Of a stretch of 6,748 nucleotides of DNA, positions 5,425 to 6,748 are shown one piece after another. Source of the DNA: Phycisphaerae bacterium (GTDB taxonomy: Bacteria; Planctomycetota; Phycisphaerae; Phycisphaerales; SM1A02); NCBI GenBank assembly GCA_002690755.1, contig NZFT01000026.1, forward strand, positions 26,442 through 33,189. The letters are read 5' to 3'. The notes beneath the pieces were generated by a model. That model was not told the DNA's origin. It did no database searches and was given only the letters and a program-made list of their open reading frames with translations. Made by a program: the position numbers and the translations under genes. Position 1 is the stretch's first letter. Each line of letters opens with the position of its first letter.

Positions 5425-6748
5425 ATGAGCGAAGACTCGACCACGCCCGAACCGACCCCGGAAAACGACGGCACCGACGACGCTTCGGCGGCCGGCGCCA
5501 TCGGTGAGGTCGTCGATCTGGAGATCGAACGCGAACTCCACGACTCGTACCTCACCTACGCGATGAGCACGATCATGGACCGCGCGCTGCCCGACGTGCG
5601 CGACGGTCTCAAGCCATCGCAGCGGCGAATCCTCGTCGCGATGAACGACCTCAACCTGTCGCCCGGCCGCAAGCACATCAAGAACGCGAAGATCGCCGGC
5701 GACACCTCGGGCAACTACCACCCGCACGGCGAATCGGTGATCTATCCGACCCTGGTCAACCTCGGCCAGGACTGGAAGACCCGCTGCCTGCTCATCGACA
5801 AACAGGGGAACTTCGGTTCGATCGAGGGCGACCCTCCGGCCGCGATGCGGTACACCGAATCCCGGATGACCGCGGCCGCGGTCGCGATGCTCGAGGACCT
5901 CAAGTACGAGACGGTGGACTTCAAGGCGAACTACGACGAACGCCTGATGGAACCCGTGGTCCTGCCCGCGAAGTTCCCCAGCCTGCTGGTCAACGGGTCG
6001 AGCGGCATCGCGGTCGGCATGGCGAGTTCCATGCCTCCGCACAACGCGGGCGAGATCTGCGATGCGGTGATCCGCGTCCTCGACGATCCCGATCTCCCGC
6101 TCTCCGAACTCCTTCAGACGGTGCCCGGTCCCGACTTCCCCACCGGGGGCGTGATCGTCGGTCGACAGGGCATCGTGCAGGCCTACACCACCGGACGCGG
6201 TCGCATCACGGTGCGGGGACGCGTGCGACAGGAGATCCAGAACGGCCGCGACGTCCTGATCATCGACGAGATTCCGTATCAGGTGAATCAGAGCAGCCTG
6301 ATCGAGAAGATCGTGGAGGCCGCGAAGACCGGGAAGATCCCCGAGATCTCCGACGTGCGGAACCACTCCGGCCGCGACGCCCGCACGCGAATTCTCGTGG
6401 TCCTCAAGAAGGGCGGGAACCCCGACGTCGTCGAACGTCAGATCTACCAGTTCACCCCGCTCCAGTCGACGTTCTCGATCATCAACATCGCCCTGGTCAA
6501 CAGCCAGCCTCGAACGCTCGATCTTCGAGCGCTGATCGACTACTGGATCGAGCATCGCCGCGACGTGATCCGCCGTCGCACCGAGTTCCTGCTGCGGCAG
6601 GCTCGTCAGCAGGCGCACAAGCTCGAAGGCCTGATCTACGCGGTCTGCGACATCGACGAGGTGATCCGCCTGATCCGCGCCAGCCGGACCCGGGAAGAGG
6701 CGATCGACCGATTGATGGAACGTCGGTTCCAGATCCCGGCCGACCACG
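5425..6748 (+). CDS. gyrA: DNA gyrase subunit A (type IIA topoisomerase A subunit), N-terminal part
   Basis: Breakage-reunion subunit of an ATP-driven type II topoisomerase; with GyrB it introduces negative supercoils. The 441 codons present cover the winged-helix and tower regions; the rest lies beyond the right edge. The core begins [24 protein letters not shown] (residues 41-64). The catalytic pair is Arg142-Tyr143 in AAMRYTE, with the DNA-intercalating Ile195 in [17 protein letters not shown] and [17 protein letters not shown] are also typical. The quinolone pocket reads HGESVIYPT at 101-109: Ser104 matches E. coli Ser83 but Pro108 replaces Asp87. The first 30 or so residues form an acidic, low-complexity extension longer than in E. 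coli. ATG 5425 is the only possible start, as the frame has a TAG at 5329-5331 and no start codon between. The Shine-Dalgarno is poor (GAGAG 14 nt away). The C-terminal GyrA box that would separate GyrA from ParC is outside the window. gyrB is not adjacent. Confidence 0.93.
   Translation, partial: MSEDSTTPEPTPENDGTDDASAAGAIGEVVDLEIERELHDSYLTYAMSTIMDRALPDVRDGLKPSQRRILVAMNDLNLSPGRKHIKNAKIAGDTSGNYHPHGESVIYPTLVNLGQDWKTRCLLIDKQGNFGSIEGDPPAAMRYTESRMTAAAVAMLEDLKYETVDFKANYDERLMEPVVLPAKFPSLLVNGSSGIAVGMASSMPPHNAGEICDAVIRVLDDPDLPLSELLQTVPGPDFPTGGVIVGRQGIVQAYTTGRGRITVRGRVRQEIQNGRDVLIIDEIPYQVNQSSLIEKIVEAAKTGKIPEISDVRNHSGRDARTRILVVLKKGGNPDVVERQIYQFTPLQSTFSIINIALVNSQPRTLDLRALIDYWIEHRRDVIRRRTEFLLRQARQQAHKLEGLIYAVCDIDEVIRLIRASRTREEAIDRLMERRFQIPADH

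Noticed and set aside
4146..5555. 469-codon minus-strand open frame across lpxI, the methyltransferase and the gyrA leader
   Set aside because: Covers two real genes and an intergenic region in antisense and has Ser/Arg-rich noise composition.
4999..6747. Long minus-strand open frame opposite gyrA
   Set aside because: Antisense to strongly conserved GyrA motifs; its Val/Asp/His-rich translation shows no recognisable domain.

Overview
The window is GC-rich (roughly two thirds G+C by eye) and tightly packed with protein genes. I see no rRNA, tRNA, insertion sequence or CRISPR array. The genes point to a Gram-negative, lipid A-making bacterium. The style of the GyrA active-site region ([14 protein letters not shown]), the use of LpxI and the O-antigen ligase type fit the Planctomycetota, perhaps the Phycisphaerae. 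That placement is an inference from family resemblance and was not tested by a search.

Layout: (1) Positions 1-3018, minus strand: a two-gene cell-envelope polysaccharide unit. A WecA/MraY-type polyprenyl-phosphate sugar-1-phosphate transferase is followed by an O-antigen ligase/polymerase family membrane protein. The two overlap by 4 bases, and the second gene runs off the left edge. (2) Positions 3019-3086: a 68-bp divergent promoter region with a 13-bp palindrome at its centre. (3) Positions 3087-5237, plus strand: a LOG-family phosphoribohydrolase, then lpxI (lipid A pathway), then a TlyA/FtsJ-type 2'-O-methyltransferase that lacks the usual S4 domain and overlaps lpxI by 4 bases. (4) Positions 5238-5424: an intergenic region with three near-identical CCGGAARACCC repeats, two hairpins and a -10-like box. 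(5) Positions 5425-6748, plus strand: the N-terminal 441 codons of a type IIA topoisomerase A subunit, most likely gyrA, cut by the right edge.

Functionally, the minus-strand pair and lpxI all serve the outer envelope: lipid-linked sugar initiation, glycan ligation or polymerisation, and lipid A. The LOG protein, the methyltransferase and gyrase are housekeeping genes.

The most interesting regulatory pattern is a split between genes. The three genes with their own promoter region (wecA-like, LOG, lpxI) have a TANNNT -10-like box 6-8 nt before the start codon and no good Shine-Dalgarno sequence, suggesting leaderless mRNAs. The two genes inside operons (ligase, methyltransferase) have Shine-Dalgarno-like sequences 7 nt before non-ATG starts. 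I found no obviously new multi-gene system here; the novelty lies in regulation and in motif variants.
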